A stretch of DNA of 64,000 nucleotides from Mikania micrantha. Lineage: Eukaryota > Streptophyta > Magnoliopsida > Asterales > Asteraceae. The stretch lies in the NCBI GenBank assembly GCA_009363875.1, contig CM018694.1:1984001-2048000 (forward strand). Direction: 5' to 3'. The notes under the pieces were generated by a model that was not told the DNA's origin, ran no database searches, and was given only the letters and a program-made list of their open reading frames with translations. Positions 46,582 to 58,919 of the stretch are shown here, piece by piece (positions within the stretch are counted from its first letter, which is position 1; each line of letters starts with the position of its first letter). Both the position numbers and the translations under genes were made by a program.

Positions 46582-48372
46582 TGGTTTGTGAGTGTGTGCA
46601 GGAGGATTTCAAGAGGACCTATCAATTGGAGGAGAGCTCATTGATAGTGAAACTTCCTGGCATGTATTTGGTAAAATCGTTCTAATTCTTTAATTGTCAT
46701 ATTATTCTGGAGAACTTGACAGGTTTGGAATTACATTGTCATATTTTCTTGATATTTTCAAGTCACATTAATCATAATGTTTTACAAAGATGGTAAATCA
46801 CATCGGTTGTTAATTTTCCGGGAATTTTGATTTTTCTGTGTGCTGATAAAATTCTAAAAAAATCAAAAAGATTTTCATTTTTTTAGTATTTTAGGGGGAG
46901 AAAATTTAAAAAAAATCAAAAACTATATAAAATTAGAAAATTGAGAAATTGATCCGACCTTTGAGATATGATTGTACATTGTAACATTCTGAAGCTTACT
47001 TGTATCATACAAGATCACAAAGCGATCACAATGCATTAAGTATGATATGTTGGTAGGTCTTTCACTTAGTTGTGATTTCTGTAGACTAATGCCATAATCA
47101 TTCTTTGTGGGACACATTACTTAGAACACAGTGTTCGATCTTTGTCCTGAGTACGTGGTCATTTGCCTCATTGATTGCTAATTGTATTAGTACATATATT
47201 AGTTTGATCATGTGTTTGTTTTTCATAAGAAATTCTAAGTTCATTTTTTCTTTTATTTTAGTTCAAAACATGGACATTCTCTGTGCATACATACGTATCG
47301 ATCTGATTGTTATGTTTTCGACATTCTGCTTTTATTTTCTTGGTTTGTTTAGAACTTGGGCATTCTATGTGTATACGGAAGTATCAATCTGATTGCTAGG
47401 TTTTAAACTTAAATTATTTTTTAGTTCAATATCTTGGTTTCATCTGCGCATACGGAAGTATCAATCTTGTTACCGGATTTTGAACATTCTGTTTTATTTT
47501 ACACTTTGTTATTTCACAAAAGATATTCTGCTTTATTTTTGCATGATCAAACTAATCAAGAATTGAACTTATAATTTACAATGGCATCGCTGTTGGTTGA
47601 TGTTTCACAAAGCGGGGATGTGTTCAAGTGAGTGGGGAACACAAAGTCTTGTGATTGGTTTACATTAATCCAAATTCACAACAAGTGGTAAGATTTAAAG
47701 TGGACCCATATACTGGCAATTGTCCTAGGCTTGTGCATTGAATAAATAAATCTCATTAAAAATCAACAAGTAACGTTGAGGTATGATTATAATATGATCT
47801 CATGTTTGGATCTTTCTCTTCAAAAACATATTTATTTTTTAGTTAGAATACAAATTTTGTAGGATTCTAGGATATACAATTTTGTAATTCATAGCTTTAG
47901 GGGGAGTTTATACAAATCATTGAAAAATTCATAAAAATTTTCTTCTATTTTTTTAGACTATCCGATGTGACTTACTAATTCTTTGTAAACACTATAATTG
48001 ATTTACTGTTAATAAGTGACAAAGTGAAATTGGAATTGTGATAAAACATCTATGATTACATGAGAAGCAAGAGATTTATTTTTGATTATGTATCAACTGA
48101 TGCAGGTGATAAGGGTGATGAAGATCTGTGTGTTAAAGATGTCACTGCAGTCCTCAGCAAGTGAATCTTGAAAAAGAAAGACATAAGATGGAGAGAGAGA
48201 GAATGATATTAAGATTGAGAGGGTGAAGTGGAAACAAAGAGACTGATGTATTTTCTGTGTGAAAATACGATAGCTACAACTGAAGGGAAGTATGTTGATA
48301 GCAATGTTGTAGGGGAGTATGTTGATGCATATATGTTTCCCGATGCACATAAAGTTTGAGCATATACAACAG
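46582..48372 (+). other. Non-coding internal region of the gag-only element
   Basis: There is no pol domain in any frame. Purine tracts resembling a PPT occur at about 46888 (TAGGGGGAGAAAATTT), 47904 (TAGGGGGAGTTT) and 48323 (GTAGGGGAGTATGTTGATGC). Three diverged ~90-bp repeats (TTTAGTTC/AAC, GCATAC..A.GTATC.ATCT) lie at about 47258-47490. Confidence 0.65.
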
Positions 48373-48391
48373 CAAGGTTCAAGGGGGAGTA
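48373..48391 (+). other. Polypurine tract, gag-only element
   Basis: AAGGTTCAAGGGGGAGTA stands directly before the 3' LTR start TGTTAGTGC. It would prime plus-strand synthesis. Confidence 0.88.
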
Positions 48392-48930
48392 TGTTAGTGC
48401 ATTTTCTGTGTGAAAGCTGCATTTAATGTGAACCTGGCTTGTTGTATATGAAATCGTAGTTTGTTGTATAGTAGATCAAGATACAAAAGGTTTGGCTGGC
48501 AAACCTTTTGGCAAACCTATAGGTTTGGCTGGCAAACCTTTTGGCAAACCTATTGGCAAACCTTTTGGCAAACCTATTGGCAAACCTTTTGACAAACCTT
48601 TGGCAAACCTTTGAAACCTATATATAGGTAGACCTTTGAAGACTTGAAGGTAGAGAGCTCATAATTCATACACACAAAGTCAAATTCTCTCTCAAGTTCA
48701 AGACTTCTCTCTCAAGATCAAGTTCAAGATTTCTCTTCATCTTAGCTTTCTTTGTAGATTCAAGTGTTTTGTATTTCACGTTTGTATTGTAAACACTTGA
48801 ATGTTAATGAATAATTCAGATTTGTGACATATATTACATTGTCGTTGATTGATCCAAATCTAGTTATAAACGGATTCTGCACGTTTATGATTGAATCGTA
48901 GAATTTCGTGTTCGATTCTTCAAATCTACA
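48392..48930 (+). repeat. 3' LTR of the gag-only element
   Basis: It is the same as the 5' LTR except for a rearranged GGCAAACC repeat (21 bp longer, with a second GGTTTGGCTGGC) and a C to T change near 48878. The TATA is at about 48619. Confidence 0.92.
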
Positions 48931-48969
48931 CACACGATCCGGCCCGCCGGCTCGGGGTGTGAAATAAGG

Positions 48970-49616
48970 TGTGTTAGATTCCACCTTCGCTTTGACTTAG
49001 GTCTTTGTGCTAATAAGGTGAAATTGTACACAATTGCAAGCATGTGTTTACTTACTTACATCTAGGCCTTCCAAGCCTATGGGGTACAAGTATTGTTTGA
49101 CACTATTTGAGGACTATTGATGACTATTGAGAACTATTAAGAAATATTGGGAACATTGATTACTTGTTGTATGCTTTGTGTAACTATTGATGAATTATAT
49201 GAATTTTTGTGATATACATGATGCCTTAGAAACTTGTAAGAACAAATGCTTTAGGTAAATACTTTAGACTTTAAATTTGCATCTATTTCTTCTATATCAT
49301 ACAAACTTGTATGTGTACTCACCAACTATGCGAATAGTTGCCATAAATCTATTTTACATGTGTAACAGGTTAGGTGAAGAGGGTGAAGACTTAGAATAGG
49401 ATAGTAGACCTAGTTTAACTTTAAAACGATGTTTAGAATGACATTTGAAACTGTTTGTGTATTTAATTCATATATGTAATTTGAGTTTATTGAACGTGAG
49501 GTTTGTACTACTTAATAATGATGCAATAAATATTGAAATGTATTAATAGCACCATGAGCTAATGAACAGTCAGACTCGTGCCACGGCGTATTACACCGTC
49601 GGTCGGGTTGTGACAT
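48970..49616 (+). mobile_element. 3' end of a further plus-strand gypsy LTR
   Basis: GTGTACTCACCAACTATGCG followed by an acceptor-like TGTAACAG|GTTAGGTG at about 49370, and the end CGGTCGGGTTGTGACA at 49616, copy the distal layout of the other LTRs. It is the host into which LTR E-prime went, so the left part should lie before 38895. Confidence 0.55.
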
Positions 49617-50040
49617 ATAGGGTATCACCTCAGAAAGTACCAGATGGCAAAAAGAAAGACGGAGTTACAACCTCCTATCTTGATAAGTTTGATTAACTGA
49701 AGACTTTTGTTTACATATGTTACTTTCGGCTAATAATGTCTATCCTTTAATACTCTATTATTTGTTTAATCGATCGTGTTTATAATTGATATGCATAAAG
49801 TGTGCATATATGATCATAATTATCAACACTTGATAATTATTGTTATCATATATAACTTTGTCTAATAATTAGTTCATGTTTATAATAAAATATTAACAAT
49901 GTCCTAACTTATATATACACGATCCGTTAACCAGGTTTATTGTATCCGAAATCTATTTATACATTTACGAAATGTATTTAAAACTATTTTATTGAGTTAG
50001 TAGACATTCGGTTTGAATATAGATTTTCATACTCAATTCG
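49617..50040. other. AT-rich spacer, nothing recognised
   Basis: There is no gene, LTR end or clear repeat. The last ~60 bases lead into the ~880-bp tandem units. Confidence 0.5.
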
Positions 50041-51041
50041 TCACTATAAACATATATTATTTGAAACCCTTTAATCAAATTTACTTGAGATTCACTTGTT
50101 TATATATTTAGTAAACATTTGAATTCGTATTAGGTTTATGTTTATACATAATGATTGTTCTAGAAATCAGCACTATAAGAGCTAATATTTGAGATTTAAT
50201 ATAATTAAAACCTTTCAACTTGCATGATATTTTTAATAAAATCATTAGTTTGAAACTCTCATTTTAAAGAAATTGATAGCGTGTGTATAGATACTGATAT
50301 ATATCTATATATTGATATATATATATATCATTTATTGTTACAACTTGCTTATAACTATTGTGTTTAAAAGATGTAACTCTTTTACAATTGTATATGTATA
50401 TATATATATACATATATTTTAGGTTTATATACATTTAAATAGACGTGTGTTTGTGTGTGTATATATATATATCTGTGTGTGTGTGTATGTGTGTATGTAT
50501 GTATGTATTTGTTAATTTCATCGCATTTCTATTTATTAAAAATTTAATAGCTTATATATATCATAGTTCGATGATTGAAATAATCCGTTAAAATCGTCAA
50601 AATTTAATCGTCAGTTTATTAAAGATAGCCGTCTCAATTCTTTTGATGTTAGTATACACACTAGGTTCGTTTATTTTAACGTGAGCTTAAAATTTGTGAC
50701 TTTCACCAAATATTAAACAAGGTTAATTTTTATAATTCTTATTAATCTTTTCCATTTATTTTTTTATCATGAATGTAAACACTCAGAATGCACGAGATAC
50801 GGTAACATGTTAAAGGTTAGTGTGCGGGTATACCTTCTGAGTCAGTTCGCGTACCCGAACTCATATTAAGAACAGGAAACCTAATTCAAGATCCGAGCAC
50901 GCAATTACGCATGCTTTTTCGTCACTATAAACATATATTATTTGAAACTTTTTAATCAAACCTACTTGAGATTCACTTGTTTATATATTTAGTAAACATT
51001 TGAATTCGTATTAGGTTTATCTTTATACTTAATGATCGTTT
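50041..51041 (+). repeat. ~0.88-kb tandem repeat, unit a and start of unit b
   Basis: Unit a begins TCACTATAAACATATATTAT at 50041, and unit b begins identically at 50922 (period 881). Each unit holds a TA/TG microsatellite, GCATTTCTATTTATTAAAAA and a G-rich block with AGTTCGCGTACCCGAACT. Unit b is cut at 51041, where retroelement sequence starts. Confidence 0.88.
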
Positions 51042-52627
51042 TAACCCTTCTGTTACCTCCAAATACATCCCACAACACCTTTGAAACATAAACAACAAAG
51101 TTTCAAACATAATTTGATGATAACATTCAAATTAAACACCACACAATTGGTTAAACGGGTCATTTTCTCCCAAACCCTTTAACACCTCCATTTCACCCAA
51201 ACTTATGGGGATTCCCTTTTTCACCAAGAATTCCCATTTGTACAACATTAGCAACATATTCAACACATGAACATCATATTCATAGCACTTTAAAACACCA
51301 ATAAAGTGTTAGAACATATAATTCACTATTTAAAGTCAAATTATTCACCATTTCCTTGAAACTTCCTTTTTCACCAAGGATTCTCAAGGTAGGTAACCAA
51401 ACCACCTGTGATTTACCCTAAAGGGAAAACTTCATAGAAATATAACCTACTTTTCATTTTGTTCCAATCAAGTCACTCAAACTTTTTTTTTTGTCCCAAT
51501 TAAGTCATTTAGGTTATTTTTGTGTTTGAATTCTATGTTTTTAACATGAATTGTAGGTAATACATGTTGATATAAGTTTGAGCGAATAATTTTTTTTAAA
51601 AAATGACTGACTTGAATAAGTAATTATTAATTATTAATTTTTTGTTCTTTGTCAGATATTAGTTACAATTAATAATTATTAATTTAAATCAGTCATTTTT
51701 TTTAAAATTATTCACTCAAACTTATATCAACATGTATTACCTACTATTCAAGTTAAAAACATAGAATTCAAACACAAAAATAACTTGAATGACTTAATTA
51801 GAACAAAAAAAGTTTGAGTGACTTGATTGGAACAAAATGAAAAGTTGGTTACATTTCTACAAAGTTATCCCTTACCTAAACTCCATATTTTCACCATGGA
51901 AATATCATACCACTTGTGATTCAACCCGTTTTGCATTCACACACCTTGTGAATTGTTTGACTCCTTCAGTCAAAATTCAAATAAGAAGTTCACACCACTT
52001 GTGAATCATTCTTATTTTTCCATAGCACTTATAAACATAACAAATCACAATAACTAAGCAATTTAAACACATATTGCATGATATTGTCAACACCAATTAA
52101 TTCCACCTTCACACCTCTTATGTATCATTAATCATTTGACCAATTTCAGTCAAATTGCAAATATGAAGTTCACATCTCTTGTGAATCATTCTTACTCCTC
52201 CACACCACTTGTAAACATACAAATTTTACAATAACTAAGCAACTGTAACAAATATTGCATATTATTGATAAACACCAATTCACCCGATTTACATATTCAC
52301 ACCTCTTGTGAATTTTTTGACCAATTTCAGTCAAACTTCAATAAGAAGTTCACACCTCTTGTGAATCATTCTTATTACGTCACATCAAATGTAAACATTC
52401 TACATAACAATAACTAAACAAATATAACACCTATAGCATGTTATTGTCAAACAACAAATGTACAAACACCAATTCACCAAATTCAACATTCCATGTATAT
52501 ATGTGCATAACACCATTTAACAACATCAAGTATAATAGGTGGGTGACTTACCTTGCCCCGATAAGTTATCCACACCAATCTCCTTTCCGGATCGTCTAGT
52601 TCTACTACCTCCACTATCGTTTCCTAT
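51041..52627 (-). mobile_element. Partial LTR of element J with inserted MITE
   Basis: It is homologous to 53612-54724 inside LTR J, minus the MITE at 51423-51871. The junction with the tandem repeat shares GATCGT.TTAACC with LTR J, which suggests microhomology joining. In sense it keeps an intact donor GGGGCAAG|GTAAGTCACC at 52551. Confidence 0.8.
51423..51871. mobile_element. 449-bp long-TIR MITE, probably Mutator-like
   Basis: The left arm GGGAAAACTTCATAGAAATA and the right arm (TATTT/ATTTCTACAAAGTTATCCC) are inverted copies. Pairing continues for about 200 bases each side, with GTTCCAATCAAGTCACTCAA and its complement. Flanks are TTACCCTAAA (51413-51422) and TTACCTAAA (51872-51880), a 9-bp duplication. 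The related LTR copy at 53612-54724 shows the empty site (GATTTACCTAAACTCC). Confidence 0.88.
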
Positions 52628-53073
52628 TTGGTCAATAAGTAAATAACCTACTGATGCCTTACCTTCTAATCCATAGCAAGAATTATGATCCTAAAGACGA
52701 CATAATATCAAACTCCAAACACCTGACCTAATATTCATAATCATAGTATGAGTTGATTCTATTAAAATCATGTCCATGTCAAGAATATAATCTTATGTTG
52801 GCCAAACATAACATTATATACTTCACTTGACCAATTCCTTAAATTCATCTCACCATATTATAACTAGGAATTTCGGTTAAACAAACAAATTCACACCAAA
52901 CACAATTAAACACATAAATCTAAGGTAAACAAACCACAAACTTGTTACCTTAACCCTAGGATTCGTGATCGGATCTCGGATCAAACATTACTCCCCATAT
53001 CAAAAGCACAAGGATTTGAGTTCAAGTGTTCGCGATGCACTTGATTCCCTCAAACCATTAGCTCTGATGCCAA
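52628..53073 (-). other. Leader remnant and PBS of element J
   Basis: The minus strand reads TTGGCATCAGAGC (53073-53061), an initiator-Met PBS with one change, two bases from the LTR. About 430 bases of leader follow and then join a partial LTR, so gag and pol are deleted. Confidence 0.7.
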
Positions 53074-53075
53074 CT

Positions 53076-55692
53076 TGTAAGCCCCAAATCCCATACACGC
53101 ATAACACACGTTTAAAACATCTTCAGAGTTAGGTCCTAGATTTTTCAAAATAAACAAGTGTATAATAACACTTTGATAACCGATTTACATCCAAGTTCCA
53201 AAAGGTTTTATGTTAGTTAAACATTTGACAACTCCATTTACATTAATACAATTCACAAAATCTTTGATTTTAACTAACAACATACAACCACAAGACACAT
53301 TTCGATCCGAGTCCTTGAAAACAATCCGATCACTTCCGCTTTCACCCCTTACGTTCACCTACAGAACACCACATTTAAATAACCATTAGTTCGTTAGAAC
53401 TAAGTAAAAACACCTATGTATACTTTTTGGTTCATGACGAAGGTTATTGGATCCCAAAACTCGATTAAACAACCAAAACGGGCAATTTTGGACACCCCCA
53501 GCCATAGGCTACGGCCACTTGGACAGAAATCCCTGGGCGTAGGCTACTGGGACCTGTGTGCAGAAAATGCAGTTTTTATGTTTTACACTCCCGTGACCTT
53601 CCCGGATCGTGTTAACCCTTCCGTTACCTCCAAATACATCCCATAACACCTTTGAAACATAAACAACAAAGTTTCAATCATAATTTGATGATAACATTCA
53701 AATTAAACACCACACAATTGGTTAAACGGGTCATTTTCTCCCAAACCTATTAACACCTCCATTTCACCCAAACTTATGGGGATTCCCTTTTTCACCAAGA
53801 ATTCCCATTTGTACAACATTATCAACATATTCAACACATGGACATCATATTCATAGCACTTTAAAGCACTAATAAAGTGTTAGAACATATAAGTCACTAT
53901 TTAAAGTCAAATTATTCACCATTTCCTTGAGACTTCCTTTTTCACCAAGGATTCTTAAGGTAGGTAATCACACCACCCGTGATTTACCTAAACTCCATAT
54001 TTTCACCATGGGAAGATCACACCACTTGTGATTCAACCCGTTTTGCATTCACACACCTTGTGAATTGTTTGACTATTTTAGTCAAACTTCAAATAAGAAG
54101 TTCACACCACTTGTGAATCATTCTTATTTCTCCATACCACTTATAAACATAATAAATCACAATAACTAAGCTATTTAAACACATATTGCATGTTATTGTC
54201 AACACCAAGTAATTAAACACCAATTAATTCCACCTTCAGACCTCTTATGTATCATTTGACCAATTTCAGTCAAATTGCAAATATGAAGTTCACACCTCTT
54301 GTGAATCATTCTTACTCCTCCACACCACTTGTAAACATAAAAACTTTACAATAACTAAGAAACTGTAACAAATATTGCATATTATTGATAAAAACCAATT
54401 CACCCAATTTACATATTCACACCTCTTGTGAATCATTCTTATTACGTCGCATCAAATGTAAACATTCTACTACAATAACTAAGCAAATATAACACCTATT
54501 GCATGTTATTGTCAATCAACAAATGTACAAACACCAATTCACCAAATTCAACATTCCATGTATATTCCACATACATATACATACATATATACATATATGT
54601 GCATAACACCATTTAACAACATCAAGTATAATAAGTGGGTGACTTTCCTTGCCCCGACAAGTTATCCACACCAATCTCCTTTCCGGGTCGTCTAGTTCCA
54701 CTACCTCCACTATTGTTTCCTATTATCACAACTAATAAGTTTTAATACAAAGGTTGACTATAACTAGTCAAACTACACCATTTGACCCATTTTCACCGTT
54801 TTCAATCCAATTGATCCATTATCACCCAATACACTTAAAACTCATTTTTAAGTTAAAATTCTCAATTGGTCATTTTATCAAACATCTTATGTGCACCCAA
54901 TTCACCACCTATAATCATTGATCCATAACACTCCTATCAAACTCCAATTGTAGTTCAAAATGATTTCTCACTCACCATCAACACATTTATAGTAATAACA
55001 ACTTCATAAAACATCACTTCTAACATTTTGAACACCAAATTAACCATCATGTTCATAAACCCCATGAACATCAAGAACACCCGTATATCAAGTTGCATCA
55101 ACATGAAATAAAACAAGCAAAACGATGTTTGTAGATGATTATCACTATGACTAACAACATCTAACACCCTCCAAACACCCAATTTAAAGTTTCACCCATC
55201 AAAACCACACCCCATGGAAGACCTACGTAAACCCCATCAAAGACACCCAAAAATATTACCTAGATGTGGTTTGATGCAAGGAGAACTCAATTTCTTGCTT
55301 GCATGAAGAAAAAAAATCATGATATGAGCTCCAATTTGATCTACTCTTCAAGATTAGAAGTTTCCTATTTGTTCTTCCTCCCTTTCACGTTTACAGAGAA
55401 ACACACACATAGAATGTGTGATTTTGACCAAAGTCAACACCTTTAACTACTCATTTAATTTAAGTTTCACCTATTGTCAATTTTAGCCGCTCAATTACTA
55501 GTTAAATCTAACTAGTTTATTTCGAACTTAGTTAAGTTAGTTAACACCACCATTTAGTTATAATTAACAAAAAACACGCATCAAATAATAATAAGATAAT
55601 TAAATCTTATAAAACACCCATCAATTAAAAGAAACATAATTATACACCAATTATGTTCGTTTTATAATATTTTCTCAAAATGGGTCATTACA
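53076..55692 (-). mobile_element. 5' LTR of element J (about 2.6 kb)
   Basis: On plus it runs from TGTAAGCCCCAAATCCC to AAATGGGTCATTACA. Many short repeats of CACACC(A/T)CTTGTGAA occur within. In sense an acceptor-like TTCTGTAG|GTGAACG ends at 53360, while the donor that is GTAAGT in the sister copy is GAAAGT here (about 54650). Confidence 0.8.
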
Positions 55693-56632
55693 GTTAATGA
55701 TAGTAAGAGACCTAAATAGAAATTTAGATAAGAAAAGAAGTTTAACTAAAAAATTTATAACTAATTCCAGATTAAATTCATTTGCTTAATAATATATTAA
55801 TTATTTTTCATATCTATAATTCACAATGCATGATTAAATAATGGATATCAATAATTAAATAATAGATACACATTGAAAAACAAAAACTAAATGACTACAA
55901 TGATTATAAATGTTACCAATTTTATATATTTTTTAAATTAAGAGTTATAAACAGATAATAAAAATTTAAAATAATTTGTTGTCAAAACAAATATATGAAT
56001 ATTAAAGTTAATTTTCATATTTTATTATATAATTACTTGAATAAGTAAAATTATTTATATACTAACATTTAATAATATTACAATACATAAAAAGAATTAA
56101 ATTTTATGAATTATAATTATACCATAATCTTTAAAATATATAAATAAGCCCTTAGTTTTTGAAACTTACTTAAAAAATGAAAAGATTTAAAAGTTTATAT
56201 TATTTAATGAAAATAGTAAGTTAAAATATAAAAATATATGAATATACATGAAATAATTTAGGTTTTTAATATTCTCATTTTTAATAAAATCATTATTTGC
56301 ATAGTTTACAATTTGTTTTAAAATGTATATGTTTTATTTTACTTTGTTTAGTTATTGGCTTCATTCAATATACCCTAAAAATATTATTAAATTTCTACAT
56401 TGAAATTGTAAGATATTCATGACTTAATTATTTATTTGTACACATAATTTATTAAATATAAAAAAATAAGTTAAAGTAATAATTTGTCAAATTTATTAAT
56501 TATCACTATTAATTAAGGAGTGTTAATAAATGATTTAATGCTTCAAGTTTTAGGTGGGAAACAAAAATTAAACATGCTCCATTGCATGACATGTGGCAAA
56601 CAAAAACCTTGATTTAATATATAAGATAGATA
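55693..56632. other. AT-rich stretch, possibly a MITE-type repeat
   Basis: There is no gene. The right end (CATGACATGTGGCAAAC, then ATATAAGATAGATATG) resembles the end of the AT-rich repeat near 37330-37410. Ends and duplication are not resolved. Confidence 0.35.
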
Positions 56633-57964
56633 TGTGTGTGTATGTGTGTGTGTGTATGTATGTATTTGTTGATTTCATCGCATTTCTATTTATTAAAAAT
56701 TTAATAGCTTATATATATCATAGTTCGATGATTGAAATAATCCGTTAAAATCGTCAAAATTTAATCGTCACTTTATTATAGATAGCCGTTTCAATTCTTT
56801 TGATGTTAGTATACACACTACGTTCGTTTATTTTAACGTGAGCTTAAGATTTGTGACTTTCACCAAATATTAAACAAGGTTAATTTTTATAATTGTTATT
56901 AATCTTTTCCGTTTATTTTTTTTATCGTGAATGTAAACACTCGAAATGCACGAGATACGATAACATGTTAAAGGTTAGTGTGCGGGTATACCTTCTGAGT
57001 CAGTTCGCGTACCCGAACTCATATTGAGTACAGGAAACCTGTTTCAAGATCCGAGCTCGCAATTACGTCTGCTTTTTCGTCACTATAAACATATATTATT
57101 TAAAACCCTTTAATCAAATCTACTTGAGATTCACTTGTTTATATATTTAGTAAACATTCGAATTCGTATTAGATTTATGTTTATACATAATGATTGTTCT
57201 AGAAATCAGCACTATAAGAGCTAATATTTGAGATTTAATATAATTAAAACCTTTCAACTTGCTTGGTATTTTTAATAAAATCATTAGTTTGAAACTCTCA
57301 TTTTGAATAAATTGATAGAGTGTGTATAGATACGGGTATATATCTATATATTGTTATATATATATATATATATATATGTATATCGTTTATTGTTACAACT
57401 TGCTTATAACTATTGTGTTTAAAAGATATAACTCTTTTACAATTGTATGTGTATATATATACATATATTGAGGTTTATATACGTTTAAATAGACGTGTGT
57501 TTGTATATATATATATATATATGTTTGTGTGTGTGTGTGTATGTATGTATGTATTTGTTGATTTTATCGCATTTCTATTTTTTAAAAATTTAATAGCTTA
57601 TATATGCATCATAGTTCGATGATTGAAATAATCCGTTAAAATCGTCAAAATTTAATCGTCTGTTTATTATAGATAGCCGTCTCAATTCTTTTGATGTTAG
57701 TATATACACTAGGTTCGTTTATTTTAGCGTGAGCTTAAAATTTGTGACTTTCACCAAATATTAAACAAAGTTAAGTTTTATAATTGTTATTAATCTTTTC
57801 CGTTTATTTTTTTACCATGAATGTAAACACTCGAAATGCACGGATATGATAACATGTTAAAGGTTAGTGTCGGGTATTCTTTCTGAATCAGTTCGCGTAC
57901 CCGAACTCATATTAAGAACAGGAAACATGTTTCAAGATCCGAGGACGCAAGTATGTCTGCTTTT
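56633..57964 (+). repeat. ~0.88-kb tandem repeat, end of unit c and unit d
   Basis: The 3' half of a unit (56633-57079) and a full unit (57080-57964, about 885 bp) match unit a, including the block with AGTTCGCGTACCCGAACT. Together with 50041-51041 this shows one array split by element J; about 0.3 kb of the broken unit is missing. Confidence 0.88.
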
Positions 57965-58919
57965 GCATTATGAACCTAACCAAGCATGTTGAACATGTTA
58001 TTGACCAGATCTAATCTATTTGACCTGTTCAGGTTAACTTTAACTTGTTTGACCCAGTGTTGACTAAGACCCGAGATAACCTGAAATGCCCCGACAGCCC
58101 CCGATTCACAAGATTTGGTCCTTTCAATCACCACCTCACCTAATGTTTTCGTTATCCACCATTTACAATATCTATTCCTTCATATCTAGTTGAGAACAAG
58201 CAAGAAATAATTTTATTAGTTATAAAAACTTTAGATCTAAAACATGTGGTCATTGAGAGAAGTTTTTGGTCATCGAGTTTTTCTTTGAGATTTACCCTTA
58301 ATCGTCGTTACCTGGTCACCATCAGAAAATAGATGACCAACTCCATTCCTGTCGTGAGAGGTGGTGTTCGTCGGAATCGCCCGAAACCATGAGCACTACA
58401 GCTGAAATATCTGCTAGCTCGGTAGAGCACAGCAGAAAGTTGGAGCTGTCACAATGGAGTAGTCAACCGGAGTTTGTTGGGGGTTGGAGGTCGGATGGAA
58501 AAGAGAATGCAACGCACTGGAGGTGAGTCGGGAAAGAGATGGCTGGAGGTGTTACCGATAAGGGAGGTGCTCTCTTTTGTTTTCCTGCTTCACGATAAAG
58601 CAAACACACACAGTGTGTGTGCTGTGAGAAAAATGGCTAAGCCATGATAATGTTTAGAATTTAATTATCACATTTTGTGAATATCCGATCACTGAGTGTT
58701 AATCGGTTTTTTGTCTGTTTTCTTTCGCTAGCATCAATAATTAAGAACAAATTCATTGAGAAATGTTTGTAGGTTTAACTGGTTTAATTTTATAGATCAA
58801 GCCTTAGTTTGGGCCTAAGTTCTTATTGGGCCTCATTGGGCTTAATTGGGCCTAATTGGGCCTAGTCCATTTGATTCGGTTAGCAACGAGTCGTTTATTT
58901 AAATTTGCCAGATGTTACA
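57965..58919 (-). mobile_element. LTR H, right end
   Basis: It ends GCCAGATGTTACA at 58919, followed by GTCTCCCCTCCTTTAAAAA, a PPT complement. This marks a 3' LTR of a minus-strand element. The left limit is uncertain and is placed where the tandem repeat ends. Confidence 0.5.

Larger units (their letters stand above)
43047..48930 (+). mobile_element. Complete gag-only copia-like LTR element (TR-GAG type)
   Basis: It has two LTRs of 518 and 539 bp and a TSD CACAC (43042-43046 and 48931-48935). It also has a tRNA-Met PBS, a gag with UBN2-like N terminus and CCHC knuckle, about 1.8 kb of non-coding sequence, and a PPT. No protease, integrase, RT or RNase H is present, so it must borrow them. 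Such gag-only elements have been described in plants as TR-GAG. The LTRs are nearly identical outside a variable repeat (I noticed one C/T difference), so insertion was recent. It interrupts solo LTR E-prime. Confidence 0.88.
38900..48964 (+). mobile_element. Solo LTR E-prime (plus strand) holding a nested copia-like element
   Basis: The LTR starts TGTAACATCAGTGCCGG at 38900 and ends CGGCTCGGGGTGTGAAA at 48964, mirroring LTR E. It is flanked by a 5-bp duplication TAAGG (38895-38899 and 48965-48969). Without the nested 5.9-kb insert (43047-48930 plus one TSD) it measures about 4.2 kb. No gag or pol is attached, so it is best read as a solo LTR. In sense it has TATTTAAAAG at 39543-39552, CT runs and a predicted 1.35-kb intron. 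Confidence 0.8.
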
